A stretch of 64,000 bases of DNA from Gammaproteobacteria bacterium (lineage in GTDB: Bacteria; Pseudomonadota; Gammaproteobacteria; Steroidobacterales; GCA-2729495), in NCBI GenBank assembly GCA_021773815.1, contig JAJFJS010000080.1, forward strand, positions 22,110 to 86,109, read 5' to 3'. Under the pieces are notes generated by a model. It saw only the letters and a list, made by a program, of their open reading frames with translations, was not told where the DNA came from and made no database searches. Shown here piece by piece: positions 34,952 through 44,908 of this stretch (positions are counted from its first letter, which is position 1; each line of letters starts with the position of its first letter). The translations under genes were made by a program, and so were the position numbers.

Positions 34952-36013
34952 GTGCTTTTCGGGTCACGTTCAAAGCCCCTGATCGGACTTGACATAACCA
35001 CGTCATCGATCAAGCTGCTGGAATTAGAGCAGAGCGGCAAGGTATTCCGTGCTGAATGCTATGCCGCCGAAGCAACGCCTCCGAACTCAATTAATGAGAA
35101 GAGCATTGTCGACGCGGATGCAGTCGGCGAGGCGATTCGTCGTGCCGTCAAGCGATCCGGAACGAAGGCCCAGGAGGTCGCGATCGCCATCAGTGGCGAT
35201 GCGGCAATTACCAAGGTCATTCAGATGCCGGCGAATCTCGGCCAGAATGAACTCGAGGGACAGGTCGAGATTCAGGCCGACCAGTACATCCCGTTCCCGA
35301 TGGAGGAAGTCAGCTTCGATTTCGAAATCATGGGTCCCTCGGCCAATGATCCCGAGATGAACGACGTACTGCTGGTCGCGACGCGCACCGAAAACGTCGA
35401 CCAGCGGCGAGCGGCCGTCGAGGCCGCCGGGCTCAAGGCCCGGGTCGTCGACGTCGAGCCGTTCGCGCTTGAGAATGCCTGCACCCTGTTGGCTCACCAG
35501 ATGCCTGACGGCGGGCAGGACCACCTGATCGCGATCGTCGATTTCGGCGCGAGTAACACGACGTTCAGTGTGTTGCAGGATATGCGTGTGATTTATACGC
35601 GCGACTTTTCTTTCGGTGGTCAGCAGTTGACCGAAGAAATCATGCGGACCTACGGCCTCAGCCTCGAGGACGCCGGTCGTGCCAAAAAGGAAGGCGGGCT
35701 GCCGAGCAACTACCAGCCCGAGGTTCTCGATCCGTTCATCGACGACATGACCCAGCAGGTCAGCCGATCGATGCAGTTTTTCCTTGCGTCTGCGGGCGGC
35801 CGCGAGCAGCCGGACCAGATCCTGGTGCTCGGCGGGTGCGCGAATATCCCGGGTGTTGCCGACGTAATTTCGAGCAAGGTCGGCGTGCCCACGGAGATCG
35901 GTGATCCGCTGGGCCACATGAAAATCTCGTCCAAAGCCAAATCGCAGGGCGTGCGCGCGGATTCGACCGCTCTGTTAACGGCCTTTGGACTCGCGCTACG
36001 GAGTTTTGACTGA
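34952..36013 (+). CDS. pilM: Type IV pilus assembly protein PilM
   Basis: Cytosolic actin-like ATPase that forms the inner ring of the pilus alignment complex by binding the PilN tail. The 353-residue protein has the actin-like fold signatures LIGLDITTSSIKLLEL near residue 10, a phosphate loop IVDFGASNTTFSVL near 192 and LVLGGCANIPGV near 292. The start is a GTG eight bases after AAGGG. An overlapping ATG two bases upstream is out of frame. It is first gene of pilMNOPQ, behind the c-di-GMP riboswitch. Confidence 0.95.
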   Translation: MLFGSRSKPLIGLDITTSSIKLLELEQSGKVFRAECYAAEATPPNSINEKSIVDADAVGEAIRRAVKRSGTKAQEVAIAISGDAAITKVIQMPANLGQNELEGQVEIQADQYIPFPMEEVSFDFEIMGPSANDPEMNDVLLVATRTENVDQRRAAVEAAGLKARVVDVEPFALENACTLLAHQMPDGGQDHLIAIVDFGASNTTFSVLQDMRVIYTRDFSFGGQQLTEEIMRTYGLSLEDAGRAKKEGGLPSNYQPEVLDPFIDDMTQQVSRSMQFFLASAGGREQPDQILVLGGCANIPGVADVISSKVGVPTEIGDPLGHMKISSKAKSQGVRADSTALLTAFGLALRSFD

Positions 36014-36014
36014 T

Positions 36015-36593
36015 ATGCCACGCATTAATCTGTTGCCATGGCGTGATGAGCTCCGGGCCGAGCGGCGCAATCAATTCTTCATTGCGCTAGGCGCGGCGGC
36101 CGGCATTGCGGCATTCGTGATACTGATCAGCAATATCACGTTCAACAGCATCATCGATCATCAGGGTGACCGTAACCGGATGCTGCAGTCAGAGATCGAT
36201 ATGCTGAACATCAAGATCAAGGAAATCATTGATCTTGAGGATCAGAAAGATCGCTTGCTCGCACGGATGGAGATCATCGAGCAATTGCAGCGCAGTCGGC
36301 CCGGTATCGTTCATGTGTTCGAGGAACTCGTGACGACATTGCCCGATGGCGTATTCCTGAAGGAAGTTAAGCAGGACGGCACGCGTCTCGAGATCAGGGG
36401 CTCCGCGGAATCGAATACTCGGGTATCGGCGCTGATGCGCAATATCGACAAATCAGATTGGCTTGGCAGCCCGGATCTTGAGGTGGTTGAGGTCAAATCC
36501 GCGAGCTCCGAGAGCGGCCGACGGGCGAGCGAGTTTACGGTTTTTGCCCAGTCGCTGACGTCGAATCAGGGTGACGAGGAGGGAGTGCAATGA
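36015..36593 (+). CDS. pilN: Type IV pilus assembly protein PilN
   Basis: Inner-membrane alignment protein. The 192-residue protein starts MPRINLLPWRDE, the short cytosolic INLLPWR motif that docks into PilM. A single membrane helix follows at about residues 22-42, then a coiled coil near 48-85 and a ferredoxin-like periplasmic domain. The start lies one base after the pilM stop, and the stop overlaps pilO by four bases. Confidence 0.94.
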   Translation: MPRINLLPWRDELRAERRNQFFIALGAAAGIAAFVILISNITFNSIIDHQGDRNRMLQSEIDMLNIKIKEIIDLEDQKDRLLARMEIIEQLQRSRPGIVHVFEELVTTLPDGVFLKEVKQDGTRLEIRGSAESNTRVSALMRNIDKSDWLGSPDLEVVEVKSASSESGRRASEFTVFAQSLTSNQGDEEGVQ

Positions 36594-37219
36594 ACTTCCT
36601 CGAAGAACTCCAGAATCTGGATTTCAATGATATTGGCCGCTGGCCGTTTCTTTTTCGCGCGATGTTCGTCGGCCTGGCCTTCGTCGTCGCGGTCGGCGCC
36701 GGGTTCTATTATTTCGTCTACAACGAGCAAATGCCGAGACTGGAACGCGCCGAACAGGAAGAACAGGAATTGCGGGCATCTTTCGAGCAGAAGCAGAAGA
36801 AGGCCGCAAATTTCCAGGCGTACCGTGATCAACTGGCCGAGATCGAGCGGTCATTCGGCACGATGCTGAGACAACTGCCCGGCAAAACCGAAATACCCAA
36901 TTTGCTGGTCGACATTTCGCAAACGGGCCTGGCGGCCGGATTGCAGGAGGAACTGTTTCAGCCGGTTGCCGAGTTGCAGATGGATTTTTACGCCGAGAAG
37001 CCGATCAAGATACGTCTCAAGGGTACGTATCACGAGTTCGGCAAGTTCGTCAGTGATATCGCCGCGTTGCCGCGGATCGTGACGCTCCACGACATCGCGA
37101 TCACGAGTGCGCGCGACGCCGGCGAAAAGGGCAGCGATGAACTGGTGCTCAACGTCACGGCGAAGACCTATCGTTATCTCGACGAAAGCGATGAGGCCGG
37201 TGCGGAGAATTCGGGGTGA
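36590..37219 (+). CDS. pilO: Type IV pilus assembly protein PilO
   Basis: Inner-membrane partner that forms heterodimers with PilN. The 209-residue protein has a cytosolic N-terminus, one membrane helix (about residues 22-42), a coiled coil (RLERAEQEEQELRASFEQKQK region) and a periplasmic domain with LPGKTEIPNLLVDISQTGL and GTYHEFGKFVSDIAALPRIV, typical of PilO. ATGA overlaps join it to pilN and the pilP region. Confidence 0.94.
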   Translation: MNFLEELQNLDFNDIGRWPFLFRAMFVGLAFVVAVGAGFYYFVYNEQMPRLERAEQEEQELRASFEQKQKKAANFQAYRDQLAEIERSFGTMLRQLPGKTEIPNLLVDISQTGLAAGLQEELFQPVAELQMDFYAEKPIKIRLKGTYHEFGKFVSDIAALPRIVTLHDIAITSARDAGEKGSDELVLNVTAKTYRYLDESDEAGAENSG

Positions 37220-37224
37220 ATGGA

Positions 37225-37743
37225 ATGGAGCGGAACGCGCTGTTGATCAGACGATTGTTGCCGGCGCTTGCGGCGCTGGTCCTTACGGCCTGCGGAAGCG
37301 GCATGGAAGACCTCGAGCAATATGTTGCCGAAGTGAAACAGCGACCGGGCGGCCGTATCGAGCCGCTGCCCCAGATCAAGCCTTATGAAACGTTCGACTA
37401 CAGCGTCGCAGCGCTGCGTTCGCCGTTCGTGCAGGATGGCCCTGCGGCCGATAGCGGGACGCCGTCGGGACCGTCGCCGGTCAAGAATCGCAACAAGGAA
37501 TTTCTGGAACAGTTTCCGCTCGATACGCTGAACATGGTCGGCACGCTGGTCCGCGACAGCAAGACGTACGGACTGGTACAGACCGGTGACGGACTCGTGC
37601 ACCGCGTGCTGCCGGGAAATTACATCGGTCAGAACGATGGGCGCGTCGTTTCGATCAGCGAGAGCAAAATCGAAGTGGAGGAACTGGTGCCGAACGGTAT
37701 CGGCAGTTTCTTCAAGCGCAGTGCGGGAATCGGGATTGACTGA
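37225..37743 (+). CDS. pilP: Type IV pilus lipoprotein PilP
   Basis: Lipoprotein that links the PilNO complex to the PilQ secretin. The 172-residue protein has a lipobox LVLTAC near residue 20, a flexible region with KPYETFDYSVAALRSPF, and the compact HR-type beta domain near 95-170 (LDTLNMVGTLVRDSKTYGLVQT, RVLPGNYIGQNDGRVV). I prefer the ATG at 37225 (MERNALLIRRLL). A GTG nine bases earlier overlaps the pilO stop and is also possible. Confidence 0.92.
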   Translation: MERNALLIRRLLPALAALVLTACGSGMEDLEQYVAEVKQRPGGRIEPLPQIKPYETFDYSVAALRSPFVQDGPAADSGTPSGPSPVKNRNKEFLEQFPLDTLNMVGTLVRDSKTYGLVQTGDGLVHRVLPGNYIGQNDGRVVSISESKIEVEELVPNGIGSFFKRSAGIGID

Positions 37744-37811
37744 TTATTGGACCTCCGGGTCGATTGAGTGAACGACAGGCGCCCTGGATGGGGGTTTGGG
37801 AGTACTTGAGA

Positions 37812-40019
37812 ATGAGCATAGCTAGGCAGAATTGGGATTCGTTCAGCAGGCAGGCGCGCCGAGTCGGCGCCCGCAGCCTGTTGACGGGCTTGTACTGCGT
37901 CATCGCCTTCGGGCTGGCTGCGGCTAGTGCTGCGGTTGCCGAGGATGCGCCGAACAGTCTCGATGACATCGAAGTGCGGGCGCTGCCGGGCAATCGTATC
38001 GAACTCAGGCTCGTCACTTCCGGCGCCGCGCCGGAGCCGCTGGCTTTCACGATCGAAGATCCGGCACGCATCGCGATCGATTTGCGCGATACCGTTCTCG
38101 GCCTCAAGACGCGACGCAAGGACGTCGGCCTCGGCGCACTGGATACGATTCTTGCCGCCGAAGCGAACGGCCGCACCCGTGTCGTTCTGAATCTCGACGT
38201 GACCGTCGGCTATCAGACGCGCGTTGACGGCAACAGCATCGTCGTCACGCTCGACAGCGCCGCGGGCAGCGGCACTGCGACCCCGGCGGCCGTGGCCGCG
38301 GTCCCGAGCCGCGGCGCCAAACCCGCAGCGGCCGGCAGTCGTTCAATAGAGAGCATCGATTTTCGCCGTACCGAGACCGGCGCGGGCCGGCTCATCGTGG
38401 AGATGTCCAAGGTCGGTTCGCCGGTAGATGTGCGCCGCAACGGTGAACAGGTCGTTTTGAATTTCGGTGGCACCCGCTTGCCCGAGGACCTGATGAAGCG
38501 TCTCGACGTCCTGGATTTTGCGACGCCGGTGAAGACGATCGATGCGATGCGCGTCGGTGGCGATACCCGTATCGTCCTGTCGGCCAAGGGCAGTTTCGCC
38601 GAGCTGGCGTACCAGTCCGATTCAATGTTCAGTGTCGAGGTGCAGCCGGTTGTCGAAGAAAAGAAGAAGGAAGTCGCGCCGACGCTGTTCAACCCGGATC
38701 GCGTCTATGAAGGCGAGAAGCTGACGCTGAATTTCCAGGATATCGAGACCCGTGCCGTGTTGCAGTTGCTGGCCGATGTTAGTGGCCGCAACATCGTTGT
38801 ATCGGATACGGTTCAGGGCAACGTGACGCTGCGACTGCAGGGCGTGCCATGGGACCAGGCGCTCGATATCGTGCTGGCGACCAAGGGTCTGGACATGCGT
38901 GAGAACGGCAATGTCATCATCGTGGCGCCGTCCGAAGAAATTGCCGCCCGCGAACTGGCCGACCTCGAATCGCGGAAAGAGATCAAGGAACTTGAGCCGA
39001 TGTTGGCTGAGTATCTGCAGGTCAACTATGCGAAGGCCTCGGATCTGGCCGATCTGATATCCGGCGGTAGCGGCGGCAAAACGCTGTTGTCAGATCGCGG
39101 CTCCGTGGGCATCGACGAGCGCACGAACACCCTGTTGTTGCAGGATACGATTGATCGCATTGCGTCGATCCGCAAGCTCGTCGCAACGCTGGATATCCCG
39201 GTGCGCCAGGTGCTGATCGAGTCACGAATTGTCGTCGTCAATGACGATTTCAGTCGCGATCTGGGTATCCGCTGGGGCGCGACGGTCGTCAAGGAAAGCG
39301 GCGACGGCATTATTACGACCTCCGGCGGCGCGAGTGCGACCGACAGCGTCGTCAACGATGCCGCGGACAACATCAATTCGGCTGGCACGCCGTTCCCGGT
39401 GGGCATTCCCAACCTGAACGACCGATTCAACATCAACCTGCCGGTGGCCAACCCGGCCGGCCGGTTCGCGCTGGCCATTCTCGATGACGACTACCTGATC
39501 GATCTCGAGCTGTCTGCACTGCAGGCCGAGGGTCGCGGTGAGGTCGTATCTTCGCCACGCGTGATCACGGCGAACCAGAAAGAAGCCAACATCAAGCAGG
39601 GCGTCGAGATTCCGTACCAGGAGGCATCGTCCAGCGGCGCGACGACGACCCAGTTCAAGGAAGCGGTGCTGAGCCTGACGGTGACGCCGCAGATCACGCC
39701 CGACGACCGGATCATCATGGATCTGCTCGTGACGAAGGACAGCGTCGGCGAAGTCATCGCCACCGAGCGCGGCGGCTCGGTGCCGAGTATCGACACGCGG
39801 TCGATCGAGACGCAGGTGCTGGTGAACAACGGCCAGACCGTCGTGCTGGGCGGCATCTATGAGACCGAGCAGGGTGAGACGATCACCAAGGTGCCGTTCC
39901 TCGGCGACATCCCGTTCGTCGGCTACTTGTTCAAGTCCACGCGGGTGACGTCGGAGAAATCGGAACTTTTGATCTTCGTGACGCCGAAAATATTAAAAGA
40001 AGGCTCAAGCATTTACTAA
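37812..40019 (+). CDS. pilQ: Type IV pilus secretin PilQ
   Basis: Outer-membrane secretin through which the pilus exits. The 735-residue form starts at MSIARQNWDS, with a signal peptide ending near AAVAEDAP. Two AMIN domains (about residues 48-135 and 178-275) probably bind peptidoglycan. STN/N0 (about 290-355) and N1 domains follow, then the secretin barrel (about 520-735) with VPFLGDIPFVGYLFKS near the end. An in-frame TTG at 37764 would add 16 residues. It is last of the pilMNOP run. Confidence 0.96.
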   Translation: MSIARQNWDSFSRQARRVGARSLLTGLYCVIAFGLAAASAAVAEDAPNSLDDIEVRALPGNRIELRLVTSGAAPEPLAFTIEDPARIAIDLRDTVLGLKTRRKDVGLGALDTILAAEANGRTRVVLNLDVTVGYQTRVDGNSIVVTLDSAAGSGTATPAAVAAVPSRGAKPAAAGSRSIESIDFRRTETGAGRLIVEMSKVGSPVDVRRNGEQVVLNFGGTRLPEDLMKRLDVLDFATPVKTIDAMRVGGDTRIVLSAKGSFAELAYQSDSMFSVEVQPVVEEKKKEVAPTLFNPDRVYEGEKLTLNFQDIETRAVLQLLADVSGRNIVVSDTVQGNVTLRLQGVPWDQALDIVLATKGLDMRENGNVIIVAPSEEIAARELADLESRKEIKELEPMLAEYLQVNYAKASDLADLISGGSGGKTLLSDRGSVGIDERTNTLLLQDTIDRIASIRKLVATLDIPVRQVLIESRIVVVNDDFSRDLGIRWGATVVKESGDGIITTSGGASATDSVVNDAADNINSAGTPFPVGIPNLNDRFNINLPVANPAGRFALAILDDDYLIDLELSALQAEGRGEVVSSPRVITANQKEANIKQGVEIPYQEASSSGATTTQFKEAVLSLTVTPQITPDDRIIMDLLVTKDSVGEVIATERGGSVPSIDTRSIETQVLVNNGQTVVLGGIYETEQGETITKVPFLGDIPFVGYLFKSTRVTSEKSELLIFVTPKILKEGSSIY

Positions 40020-40058
40020 GGATTGGCCACATCGCAGTGTGGTAGAGGAATTTTCGGT

Positions 40059-41960
40059 ATGAACAGGTTGCTGGCTTTCACTATTGTTTTGGCGTCCGGG
40101 TTTATCGCTGCATGTGGCGGCGGTGGTGACAACACGTTGCTCAATCCCGGGGGTGGGGCTGTGCAGGTTGCGAGTGTTGAGGTGACAGCCAGCTCCTCGA
40201 CGCTCAATTCAAGCGCCACCGGGACGACAAAGATCACGCTTCAGGCCATCGTCAAGGATGCCGGGAATGCTGTCATGGCGGACATCCCGGTGACGTTTCA
40301 GACATCCTCCGGTTCCGTTGCCGGGACGCAGCCGATTACCAATTCCAAGGGCGTTGCCGTCGGTGAATTGAATAACGGCTCGGATCCCACCAATCGTGCG
40401 ATTACGGTGACGGTGACGGCCGGCGGTGTGGCCGGTACGGTTACGGTGCAGGTCATCGGCACGACGCTGTCGATCTCCGGCCCGCCCGCGGTCGCCCTCG
40501 GCGATTCGGCCGATTACACGATTTCATTGAAGGATTCGCAGGGCGCCGGCATCCAGGCCGACGTCACGGTGGCGTCGGCAAACAGCAACACGCTGTCGGC
40601 CACGACCGTACAGACGACCACGGTCAGCGGCGGTCAGGCGGAAGTCACGGTGGCGGCCGACAATGCCGGCCAGGATACGCTGACGGTCACCGCGCTGGGA
40701 TTAACCGGTTCGACAACCGTGGATATTTCCGGTGACATATTTGCGATTCAGACCCCGGTCGCCGCCGCGGAACTGGCGCTCGGTACGCCTCATAACGTCA
40801 GGGTGCTGTGGACCAAGGGTGGCGTCGCACAGAATGGCGCGACGATCACGTTCACATCGGATCGTGGCACGTTGTCGTCCAGTACGGCGACTACGGACGC
40901 GGCTGGGGAAGCCATGGTCACGATCAGTTCCACCTCTCCCGGCCTGGCCACGATTACCGCTATCAACGGGGATCTCATCAGCACGAGCGTAACCGTCGAG
41001 TTTGTTGCGACGCAGGCAGCGTCGTTATCCGTGAATGCGAATCCGTTGACGGTCGGGGTGAATCGACAGAGCACGATTACCGCGACGGTGCGTGATGCGA
41101 CCGGCAATGCGGTCAAGAACAAGGTCGTGGTGTTCAATATCGTTCAGGATACGACCGGTACGTCATTTCTGTCGGTCAGCGCCGATGTGACCGACGGTCA
41201 GGGGCGGGCGACGACGAGTTATACTGCGGGCAGCGTGCCGAGTGCGAACAACGGGGTGCTGATCAGCGCCACCGTGCAGGGTACGCCGGCCGCCACCGAT
41301 ACCGTCGCGCTGACGGTTAACGGTACGGCCATCGATATGGCCATTGGTACGGGCGACGAACTATTTGAACCATCATCCTCGCTGTACGCGAAAGAGTGGG
41401 CGGTTATTGTCACGGACACGACCGGTACCGCACCGGAGGTCGTGGCGAATACCAATGTGCAGGTGTCGATCCGTTCCAGGAGTTACTATAAAGGGCGCTT
41501 TGAAATTGACACCTCAGGGACCGCTGACGTTTGGGCTCCGGACTACCAGATAAATTGTCCGGACGAAGACACCAATTTTGACGGATTTCTCGATCTGGTG
41601 ACCGAGGATACGGATGGCGATGGGTCGCTGGACGCCGGTAACCGGGCGACGGTCACGGCCCTGCCGCCGGGTGCCGCCGATGATGCCTGCGGTACGATCG
41701 GTGGACTGGGCGGGCCGACAACGCTGGTGCAGACCGATGAAAACGGCATCGCGCGGGTCTGCGTCGTGTACGTACAGAGCGACAACCTGTGGGTCGAGGC
41801 CAGGATTACGTCACTGCTGGCGGTAAGTGGTACGGAATACTCGGAATCACAGAACTTCGTGCTTGAGGCGCTGGCATCGGACCTGACCGATACCACTTCC
41901 AGCCCGGCCGGCTACATTAGTCCATTCGGCGAGGCTGCTAGTTGCGCCGATCCGAACTAG
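40059..41960 (+). CDS. Lipoprotein with repeated bacterial Ig-like (Big_1) domains
   Basis: Not recognised as a named gene. The 633-residue protein has a lipobox ASGFIAAC followed by CGGGG. Four or more tandem Ig-like domains of the invasin/intimin Big_1 style follow (recurring VKDAGNAVMADIPVTF, NSKGVAV, TKGGVAQNGATITFTS, TTDAAGEAMVTI, VRDATGNAVKNKVVVF). A C-terminal region near residues 500-530 has two Asp-rich loops (DTNFDGFLD and DTDGDGSLD) that look like calcium sites, plus scattered Cys. It starts 40 bases after pilQ with GAGG upstream, and a terminator follows it, so it probably shares the pilus transcript. A surface adhesin or pilus-associated role is inference. Confidence 0.85.
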   Translation: MNRLLAFTIVLASGFIAACGGGGDNTLLNPGGGAVQVASVEVTASSSTLNSSATGTTKITLQAIVKDAGNAVMADIPVTFQTSSGSVAGTQPITNSKGVAVGELNNGSDPTNRAITVTVTAGGVAGTVTVQVIGTTLSISGPPAVALGDSADYTISLKDSQGAGIQADVTVASANSNTLSATTVQTTTVSGGQAEVTVAADNAGQDTLTVTALGLTGSTTVDISGDIFAIQTPVAAAELALGTPHNVRVLWTKGGVAQNGATITFTSDRGTLSSSTATTDAAGEAMVTISSTSPGLATITAINGDLISTSVTVEFVATQAASLSVNANPLTVGVNRQSTITATVRDATGNAVKNKVVVFNIVQDTTGTSFLSVSADVTDGQGRATTSYTAGSVPSANNGVLISATVQGTPAATDTVALTVNGTAIDMAIGTGDELFEPSSSLYAKEWAVIVTDTTGTAPEVVANTNVQVSIRSRSYYKGRFEIDTSGTADVWAPDYQINCPDEDTNFDGFLDLVTEDTDGDGSLDAGNRATVTALPPGAADDACGTIGGLGGPTTLVQTDENGIARVCVVYVQSDNLWVEARITSLLAVSGTEYSESQNFVLEALASDLTDTTSSPAGYISPFGEAASCADPN

Positions 41961-42015
41961 TTGAGCGCTCGGACGGTTAGTGCCTTGCACTAGCCGCCCG
42001 CTGTCAGCAGAAGCC

Positions 42016-42052
42016 AAACCGGCCGCTTCCGAACGAAGCGGCCGGTTTTTTT
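42016..42052 (+). terminator. Rho-independent terminator after the pilus operon
   Basis: A perfect 13-bp stem (AAACCGGCCGCTT at 42016-42028, its complement at 42036-42048) with a 7-base loop continues into a run of seven T. It lies between the Big_1 lipoprotein and aroK, so the pil transcript probably ends here and aroKB has its own promoter or depends on read-through. Confidence 0.92.
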
Positions 42053-42090
42053 GTAGACTGCAGGCTTGCGGATATCCGTATCTGGGCGCT

Positions 42091-42645
42091 ATGACAGTCG
42101 ATCACCACAACATATTCCTGATCGGACCGATGGGTTCGGGCAAGACGGCCGTCGGACGGCGCCTGGCGCGTGATCTCGGCTGGCCGTTTGTCGACAGCGA
42201 TGCGGTCATCGAGGAGCGCACCGGCGTCGATATCGCGTTCATCTTCGAGAAAGAAGGCGAGGCCGGGTTCCGGCGTCGCGAAGCGGAAATCGTCGACGAA
42301 CTGACGCAACAATCAGGCATCGTGCTGGCGACCGGCGGCGGCGCGATCCTCGCCGACAACACACGCAAGCGGCTCGCCGAGCGCGGCACCGTGGTTTATC
42401 TGGCCGCGACCATCGCGCAGCAACTGGACCGCACCGGCCGCGGCAAGGAGCGTCCGCTGCTGAACTCGGGGGACCGGCGGCAGATCTTGACGGAACTGTT
42501 TGCGGTCCGCGACCCGCTGTACCGCGAGATTGCGAATGTCTGCGTCGAGACCGACAATCGGACGGTCGCCAGTGTGGCGAAGGAGGTCCGGCGCAGCCTG
42601 GAGCGCATAATCCCGGATGCAACGACGGAAAGCGGCGATGAGTGA
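42091..42645 (+). CDS. aroK: Shikimate kinase
   Basis: Phosphorylates shikimate at the 3-hydroxyl in chorismate biosynthesis. The 184-residue protein starts at [15 protein letters not shown], with the P-loop [15 protein letters not shown] at residues 11-25, the shikimate-binding DSD near 36 and ATGGGAI near 82, and the lid GRGKERPLL near 118. The frame is open further upstream but overlaps the terminator. It overlaps aroB by 8 bases. Confidence 0.95.
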   Translation: MTVDHHNIFLIGPMGSGKTAVGRRLARDLGWPFVDSDAVIEERTGVDIAFIFEKEGEAGFRRREAEIVDELTQQSGIVLATGGGAILADNTRKRLAERGTVVYLAATIAQQLDRTGRGKERPLLNSGDRRQILTELFAVRDPLYREIANVCVETDNRTVASVAKEVRRSLERIIPDATTESGDE

Positions 42646-43726
42646 GCGGATCGAACAGCGCGTCGAACTCGGTGAGCGGAGTTACCCGATCTGGATCGGC
42701 GGCGGCCTGCTGTCCGAACCCGGCATCCTTGATGCGTTTATCGGTGCTGCCGATGTGTTCGTCGTGACGAACGACGTTGTCGGGCCGCTGTACCTGCATG
42801 CGCTGACCGGCATACTCGGGACGCGGCGTATCGATCATGTCGAACTGCCTGACGGCGAGGCCCACAAGACGATGGCGACGCTGGAGTCGATTCTCGATCG
42901 GCTCATTGCCGGCCGTTTCGCGCGCGACGCGGTACTGATTACGCTCGGCGGCGGCGTCGTCGGCGACATCGGCGGGTTCGCTGCGGCCACCTATCAGCGC
43001 GGTATCCGGTTTATCCAGCTGCCGACGACGCTGTTGGCGCAGGTCGATTCGGCCGTCGGCGGCAAGACCGCCGTCAATCATCCCGGCGGCAAGAATCTGA
43101 TCGGCGCGTTCCACCAGCCGTCCGCGGTGCTGGTGGATACCGATACGCTCGCGACGCTGCCGGACCGGGAATTGTCGGCCGGACTTGCCGAGGTCGTTAA
43201 ATACGGGCTCATCGTCGATGCCGAATTCTTCGGCTGGCTCGAGGCGCATGCGGCCGATCTGCTGGCCCGTGACCCGGCTGCGCTGCAATATGCGATCGCG
43301 CAATCGTGTCGGTTCAAAGCCCGGCTGGTTGCCGAGGACGAGCGTGAGCAGGGCCGGCGCGCGTTGCTGAATCTCGGCCATACCTATGGCCATGCGATCG
43401 AGCGCTGCGCCGGGTACGGTCAGTGGCTGCACGGTGAGGCCGTCGCGGCGGGCATCTGCATGGCGGCCGCGTTTTCGGCCCGGCTCGGCACGCTCAAGCC
43501 GCAAGACGTCGAACGGATCCGCAAACTGACTGCGGCACTCGGCCTGCCGACGACGCCGCCGCCGGTCGGTGCCGAAGAGTTTTTGGCGGCGATGTCGATC
43601 GACAAGAAAGTCGCAGGCGGCCGGATTCGCCTCGTCTTGCTGCGCGCGATCGGCGCCGCTGAGTTGACGGCCGATTTCCCGCAGGACGACATGCTGGCGT
43701 TATTGACCGAACAACTGCAACAGTGA
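42638..43726 (+). CDS. aroB: 3-dehydroquinate synthase
   Basis: Makes the first ring compound of the shikimate pathway from DAHP. The 362-residue protein starts [41 protein letters not shown] lies near residue 103 and [25 protein letters not shown] near 130. The zinc ligands Glu and His are in [24 protein letters not shown] and LHGEAVAAG. It overlaps aroK and dgt, so aroK-aroB-dgt-pyrF read as one unit. Confidence 0.96.
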   Translation: MSERIEQRVELGERSYPIWIGGGLLSEPGILDAFIGAADVFVVTNDVVGPLYLHALTGILGTRRIDHVELPDGEAHKTMATLESILDRLIAGRFARDAVLITLGGGVVGDIGGFAAATYQRGIRFIQLPTTLLAQVDSAVGGKTAVNHPGGKNLIGAFHQPSAVLVDTDTLATLPDRELSAGLAEVVKYGLIVDAEFFGWLEAHAADLLARDPAALQYAIAQSCRFKARLVAEDEREQGRRALLNLGHTYGHAIERCAGYGQWLHGEAVAAGICMAAAFSARLGTLKPQDVERIRKLTAALGLPTTPPPVGAEEFLAAMSIDKKVAGGRIRLVLLRAIGAAELTADFPQDDMLALLTEQLQQ

Positions 43727-44904
43727 ACGGCAGCCGGCAACCCGGGACGTGTGCACCTTACGCGGCGTCGGCGGCCGCCAGCCGCGGCCGACTGCATCCG
43801 GAGCCGGAGCATCCCTACCGCGGCATCTTCCAGCGCGATCGTGACCGCATCATCCATTCGGCGGCGTTTCGACGTCTCGTTTACAAGACGCAGGTCTTCG
43901 TCAATCACGAGGGGGACCACTACCGCACCCGGCTGACGCATTCTCTGGAGGTGGCGCAGATCGCCCGCACCGTCGCCGGCGCGCTCGGGCTGAATGAACA
44001 CCTCGTCGAGGCGATTTGCCTGGCGCACGATCTCGGGCACACGCCGTTCGGCCATGCGGGGCAGGATGCGCTTAATCGATGTATGGCGCCGTTCGGCGGG
44101 TTCGAGCACAACCTGCAGTCACTGCGTGTCGTCGATGAACTCGAGGACCGCTATGCCGCGTTCCCGGGACTGAACCTGACCTTCGAGAGCCGCGAGGGCA
44201 TCCTCAAGCACTGCTCGAAGCGCAATGCGCGGGCGCTCGGCGAACTCGGCGAGCGGTTCCTGCAGCGTCGTCAGCCGGGGCTGGAGGCGCAACTGGCCAA
44301 CATCGCCGACGAGATCGCGTACAACAACCACGACGTCGACGACGGCCTGCGCGCGGGCCTGCTGACCGAGGAAGAACTGGGCGCTACGGACCTGTTCCGC
44401 GATAACCACGAGCGGGTGCGCACGCAGAACGCTACCATCAGTCGTCGTGCGATGATTCATGAAACGGTACGGGGGATGATCAACGAGATCGTCACCGACC
44501 TGATCACGCATTCGTGCGCCGCGCTCGAGACGCAGGTGCCGGCCGATATCGAGGCGGTGCGCGAGCTTGACGCGCCGCTGATCGGGCTTGGTCCGGCCGC
44601 GGACAAGCGTCACCGGGCGCTGAAGCAATTTTTACACGGCAGCCTGTACCAGCATGAGCGGGTGCTGGCGATGAGTGCGCGAGCACACGACATCGTGCAA
44701 GGCCTGTTCGAGCGTTACCTGAATGACGTTCGCGAGATGCCGAAGGACCACATGCGTCGCGCGCGCGAATGGGCCGAGCAGACCGGCGATGCCGGTCGGG
44801 CGCGCGCGGTTGCCGACTACGTGGCCGGCATGACCGACCGTTATGCTTACTCGGCCTATCGGCGTCTCGTCGATGCCGATATCGATGAACCATTGATGGG
44901 ATGA
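43723..44904 (+). CDS. dgt: dGTPase-like triphosphohydrolase (HD domain)
   Basis: Deoxyguanosinetriphosphate triphosphohydrolase-like protein that hydrolyses dNTPs to nucleoside and triphosphate. The 393-residue length is that of the short dGTPase-like family rather than E. coli Dgt (505). The HD motifs are intact: [15 protein letters not shown] near residue 67, [18 protein letters not shown] near 105-122, and [17 protein letters not shown] near 190. The start is a GTG overlapping the aroB stop by four bases. The substrate range is unknown. Confidence 0.92.
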   Translation: MNGSRQPGTCAPYAASAAASRGRLHPEPEHPYRGIFQRDRDRIIHSAAFRRLVYKTQVFVNHEGDHYRTRLTHSLEVAQIARTVAGALGLNEHLVEAICLAHDLGHTPFGHAGQDALNRCMAPFGGFEHNLQSLRVVDELEDRYAAFPGLNLTFESREGILKHCSKRNARALGELGERFLQRRQPGLEAQLANIADEIAYNNHDVDDGLRAGLLTEEELGATDLFRDNHERVRTQNATISRRAMIHETVRGMINEIVTDLITHSCAALETQVPADIEAVRELDAPLIGLGPAADKRHRALKQFLHGSLYQHERVLAMSARAHDIVQGLFERYLNDVREMPKDHMRRAREWAEQTGDAGRARAVADYVAGMTDRYAYSAYRRLVDADIDEPLMG

Positions 44905-44908
44905 AAAA

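Noticed and set aside
42239..43504. 421-codon minus-strand frame over aroK-aroB
   Set aside because: Antisense to two well conserved enzymes, with Arg/Asp-rich composition and no recognisable domain.
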